Origin: Deltaproteobacteria bacterium
GTDB lineage: Bacteria; Desulfobacterota; Desulfobacteria; Desulfobacterales; ETH-SRB1
Assembly (NCBI GenBank): GCA_030262895.1
Contig: JAJSZW010000004.1
Location: 1 to 60,201, forward strand
Length of the DNA: 60,201 nucleotides
Reading direction: 5' to 3'
This document shows positions 57,860 through 60,201 of this stretch, in pieces. A model generated the notes under the pieces. That model saw only the letters and a program-made list of their open reading frames with translations. It was not told the DNA's origin and did no database searches. A program made the position numbers and the translations under genes. The number at the start of each line of letters is the position of its first letter. Within the stretch, counting starts at the first letter, position 1.

Positions 57860-58663
57860 ATGGAAATAAGAAAAGACCTTTTAGAAATTTCTGATTTACT
57901 TCAACGCTTAATTGTTTTCTCTGGAGTCTTTTGGAAAAACAATTCAAAAAATTGGCCATACCTTAAAAACAGAGAAGATTTTCATCGAGTTTATGCTCTA
58001 AAAGATGAACACAGATATCCATTAGAAGAAGTATATGCGACAGGCAGAGATATAGCTGGATATATGTCTATGCAACTTACTTTATTTAATGAACCAGATA
58101 TATATCCAACCCTAACTTCCTTTATAAATTCCTTCAAAGGTAGTTGTCTTGATGAAATCGATCAGCTAAAAAAAATTACTAAAAAAGCACATAATATTTC
58201 AGAAGAACTTAAAAATTGTCCTTGGGCTGTCGGGCGTATGATCAAATTATTCAATGATCAGTTGGATATGTTTAAACCTATAAAACGAAGCTTAGATATT
58301 CTTCGTGAAACTGATTTATTCAAACGTGAAAATGGAGAAGCAGTAATGGAGGAGGCAAAAGGAGGAGATACTTTTAATATCTCCACAGTTAGTGGAAAAG
58401 TTAACGTAAACTCGGAAGATAATTCAACCAATGTTTCTATTAATGTTGAAGGTAATATATTTGGGGAAATTGCCGATGCTATTAAATCTGCTGATATCGC
58501 TGATAATGAAAAAGAAAAACTTATTAGTGAAGTGTTTGAATTAGAAAAATCTGTTGGAGATGATAGCTTTATCCCAAAATATAAAAGCTTTTTGCAGACT
58601 GCTGCAAATCATATGACGATATTGGCTCCATTCATCCCAGCTCTGAGCCAATTTCTTGGATAA
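57860..58663 (+). CDS. integron cassette gene 1, unknown function
   Basis: 267 aa, not recognised. N-terminal helical domain (1-170) with aromatic residues. In the middle a beta-type stretch Gly-Asp-Thr-Phe-Asn-Ile-Ser-Thr-Val-Ser-Gly-Lys-Val-Asn-Val-Asn ... Asn-Val-Ser-Ile-Asn-Val-Glu-Gly-Asn. A C-terminal helical part with Ser-Asp/Ala-Asp-Ile-Ala-Asp-Asn-Glu-Lys-Glu-Lys-Leu ends in hydrophobic Ala-Ala-Asn-His-Met-Thr-Ile-Leu-Ala-Pro-Phe-Ile-Pro-Ala-Leu. The stop TAA lies in the attC 5' box, typical of cassette genes. AT-rich compared with recQ. Similar endings occur in cryptic accessory proteins, some perhaps for phage defence, but I have no solid family. Confidence 0.7.
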   Translation: MEIRKDLLEISDLLQRLIVFSGVFWKNNSKNWPYLKNREDFHRVYALKDEHRYPLEEVYATGRDIAGYMSMQLTLFNEPDIYPTLTSFINSFKGSCLDEIDQLKKITKKAHNISEELKNCPWAVGRMIKLFNDQLDMFKPIKRSLDILRETDLFKRENGEAVMEEAKGGDTFNISTVSGKVNVNSEDNSTNVSINVEGNIFGEIADAIKSADIADNEKEKLISEVFELEKSVGDDSFIPKYKSFLQTAANHMTILAPFIPALSQFLG

Positions 58664-59020
58664 CCAGCGGGTGAACCGGACAGCAAGGGTCTGCTTCTTT
58701 TTAAACATTGAAAAACTTTTAAACTGAAGTTTCACGCTTTTTTCATAATGCCATTGTTGTAAATGCCATTATTGACTGATATCTGGGCCAAATTGGATTT
58801 AATTTTATAGGAGTTTGCCTCTACAGTAGCAAAACCCTATAAAACCTTTTTCAAAATCACAACAATCCAAAGTGGCTTTTAAAGCCGCATGTTATAAAGG
58901 TTTTATGATAATAACTTTGGTTCATAATATTCAAAAACGGTGAAACTTCAGCTTTTAAATAATGTGCTTTCAATCAACTTTTTTTGGAAACCCTTGCTGC
59001 CCGTTACCCCAACGTTATAT
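58658..59020 (+). other. attC recombination site of cassette 1, unusually long
   Basis: 5' box GGATAAC (58658-58664), 3' box GTTATAT (59014-59020). Between them, complementary arms: GCGGGTGAACCGGACAGCAAGGGT side at 58667-58690 pairs with ACCCTTGCTGCCCGTTACCCC at 58990-59010, with unpaired extra bases in the left arm as in real attC sites. Total 363 bases, well above the usual 60-140. If the inner element (58717-58959) is removed about 120 bases remain, a normal attC length. Confidence 0.75.
58717..58959. repeat. fold-back element inside attC (family G)
   Basis: Inverted ends with common core CTGAAGTTTCAC (58724-58735) / GTGAAACTTCAG (58940-58951), flanked by TTTTAAA-like bases. Inside are AAAACCTTT (58841-58849)/AAAGGTTTT (58896-58904) and the palindrome GGCTTTTAAAGCC (58874-58886), plus a direct duplication of AATGCCATT.TTG near 58747. 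No gene. Confidence 0.6.
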
Positions 59021-59038
59021 AAAAAGGATTAATATTGA

Positions 59039-59668
59039 ATGGTAGAGCTCGATTTGATTGCAAAGATAAGGGAAACGGTTTCTAAGAAGGAAGCCCTGGG
59101 AGAAGCGGACGTGCGCTCTCTGATGATTCTTATCAGAAAACTGCTGGATCTAATGCAACAACAATCAGATCAACAATCATTCTTGATCACAAGGCTTTTT
59201 GCTAATTGGGCAGTTCATATCGAGATCACTAAATCAAATACAGGCCTTAGAATACTGTCGGCAATAAATGACGCACTGGTTACCTTTAAATCTGCCGATA
59301 CAGATGCATTGCGAAATGGTATTTCGAACGAAATAGGTTTTTCTGCCCTGCGTAGAGAAATGAAACTGTTTTTAAATAATACAGGAATAGACGATACGAT
59401 AGTTTCTGATAATCAGGTATGGGCCGTATTTGTAAATCATCTAATAGAAATAATTCGTGATGTGCCTTTATCCTTTCCTCCAATATCCACTTTAGACAAT
59501 GCAAAACGCAATATTTATGATCAAATAGCTCGTAATCCTATTAAACCTGGTGCAGGAGTGGTTGCAATTCAGATAACTAATGTAGACTACTCTGCTCTTG
59601 GAGCAAAAGACACTGGAGAAATCATGTGCCTTGCTATTAGCCCGACTTTCGCGCTTTTCTCAAGCTAA
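59039..59668 (+). CDS. integron cassette gene 2, unknown function, perhaps 3' truncated
   Basis: 209 aa, not recognised. It starts 18 bases past the attC junction (AAGGA upstream), the normal place of a cassette gene. The protein is mainly helical and soluble; the C-terminus has Gly-Val-Val-Ala-Ile-Gln-Ile-Thr-Asn-Val-Asp-Tyr-Ser. No attC is seen after it, nor the ATATAAC box it should carry. The last residues (Ser-Pro-Thr-Phe-Ala-Leu-Phe-Ser-Ser) are encoded by TAGCCCGACTTTCGCGC-like bases that may be the left end of the following insertion sequence, so the native end may be lost. Confidence 0.65.
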   Translation: MVELDLIAKIRETVSKKEALGEADVRSLMILIRKLLDLMQQQSDQQSFLITRLFANWAVHIEITKSNTGLRILSAINDALVTFKSADTDALRNGISNEIGFSALRREMKLFLNNTGIDDTIVSDNQVWAVFVNHLIEIIRDVPLSFPPISTLDNAKRNIYDQIARNPIKPGAGVVAIQITNVDYSALGAKDTGEIMCLAISPTFALFSS

Positions 59669-59876
59669 ATTTTTCTTAAAATTGTAATTTGCAACAATAC
59701 CAATCAGTTGTGGAATCTATGCAATTTTTGATAAAAACACAATCTATTGATAATAAAGGGAATAAAATTTTGAGATCAAATGTAGTGCCTGTATAAAGTA
59801 CTGCGTGATAAAAATATATCTTGACATGATCCATTGTTCTATGCTTAGCTGATTTAATAAAATCAGAGGTGGAGCA
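59669..59876. other. leader region before the transposase
   Basis: AT-rich, no gene. Probably the 5' part of the insertion element whose transposase begins at 59877. Confidence 0.4.
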
Positions 59877-60201
59877 ATGTTTTTCAGAGAAGCAATTTCT
59901 AAAAATTCCAAGTCGCCAGTATTGCAATTGGTCGAAAACATTCGTACCGAAAAAGGTCCCAGGCAACGACTTGTTGTATCTCTTGGAACCTATCTCAAAA
60001 TTCCAAAAGAGAAACGTCGGGAAGTTGCTCGCATAGTAAAGGAAAGATTATTCGGTCAACAGAGTTTGTTTGAATATGATTCTCAGCTCATTGCTTATGC
60101 TGATAAAATTGTAAAAAAGATTCAGACTGAAGGAAAATGGAATTCAGTTAGAGAACAGGTATGTAAATTTAAAAAAACGACAAAAGACAAAGCTACAGCG
60201 G
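59877..60201 (+). CDS. IS1634-like transposase, 5' part (runs off the window)
   Basis: At least 108 codons open to the window edge. Begins Met-Phe-Phe-Arg-Glu-Ala-Ile-Ser-Lys-Asn, then Pro-Val-Leu-Gln-Leu-Val-Glu-Asn-Ile-Arg, Pro-Arg-Gln-Arg-Leu-Val-Val-Ser-Leu-Gly and Val-Lys-Glu-Arg-Leu-Phe-Gly, a pattern of the N-terminal part of IS4-superfamily (IS1634-like) DDE transposases. The catalytic domain lies outside. GGTGGAG precedes the ATG. Its insertion next to cassette 2 would account for the missing attC there. Confidence 0.75.
   Translation, partial: MFFREAISKNSKSPVLQLVENIRTEKGPRQRLVVSLGTYLKIPKEKRREVARIVKERLFGQQSLFEYDSQLIAYADKIVKKIQTEGKWNSVREQVCKFKKTTKDKATA

Overview
The window most likely comes from a Desulfobacterota-type (former deltaproteobacterial) chromosome. 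I infer this from gene style (a CHASE2 Ser/Thr kinase with a LysM-FecR partner, a PAS hybrid kinase, many small toxin-antitoxin pairs, MITE-like palindromes, integron cassettes); no rRNA or other taxonomic marker is present. There are no tRNA, rRNA or CRISPR features.

Left part (1-8.2 kb): an HNH nuclease cut by the window edge, a hybrid histidine kinase, an ABC-F ATPase, and a two-gene unit of a LysM-FecR protein plus a CHASE2 Ser/Thr kinase. From 8.2 to 13.7 kb lies an island of toxin-antitoxin pairs (UPF0175/DUF3368, HigBA-like, VapBC-like, RelE/XRE) mixed with broken genes and dispersed repeats.

The core (13.9-53.9 kb) is one large type VI secretion (T6SS) locus. The long minus-strand series, read in transcription order, is: a kinase-less membrane sensor, a PpkA-like Ser/Thr kinase, an unrecognised Cys-cluster protein whose tail carries three Thr-Val-[Ile/Val]-[Leu/Val] motifs, a TagH C-terminal-domain protein, TssJ, TssK, TssL, TssM, TagF, TagJ/ImpE, TssA, TssB, TssC, Hcp, TssE, TssF, TssG, ClpV/TssH, a REP-associated transposase, a TssB-TssC fusion lacking the TssC C-terminus, VgrG, a broken and an intact DUF6484 protein, DUF2169, a ketosynthase-like protein, a DUF4150 PAAR-like protein, an AHH nuclease effector with its Imm11 (DUF1629) immunity protein, a 51-aa protein and a TIGR02270-like HEAT-repeat protein. 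A divergent plus-strand set holds a polysaccharide deacetylase lipoprotein, a LysM-TPR lipoprotein, a double-FHA protein and a PP2C phosphatase. Kinase, phosphatase, FHA and TagF genes together indicate threonine-phosphorylation control of the apparatus.

Right part (54-60.2 kb): recQ, lexA, and a decayed integron. The integron has the N-terminal piece of an integron integrase, a complete gene cassette whose first seven bases are the exact complement of the 5' box of its own attC, an unusually long (363 bp) attC that carries an internal fold-back element, a second cassette gene, and the start of an IS1634-like transposase at the edge.

The most notable points are the phospho-motif-bearing orphan protein and sensor/kinase pair of the T6SS, the truncated TssB-TssC fusion, the integron with an element in its attC, the RAYT flanked by two identical REP hairpins, several distinct MITE-like palindrome families, and an octamer repeat (GCTGWTRA) recurring in five gaps of the T6SS locus.
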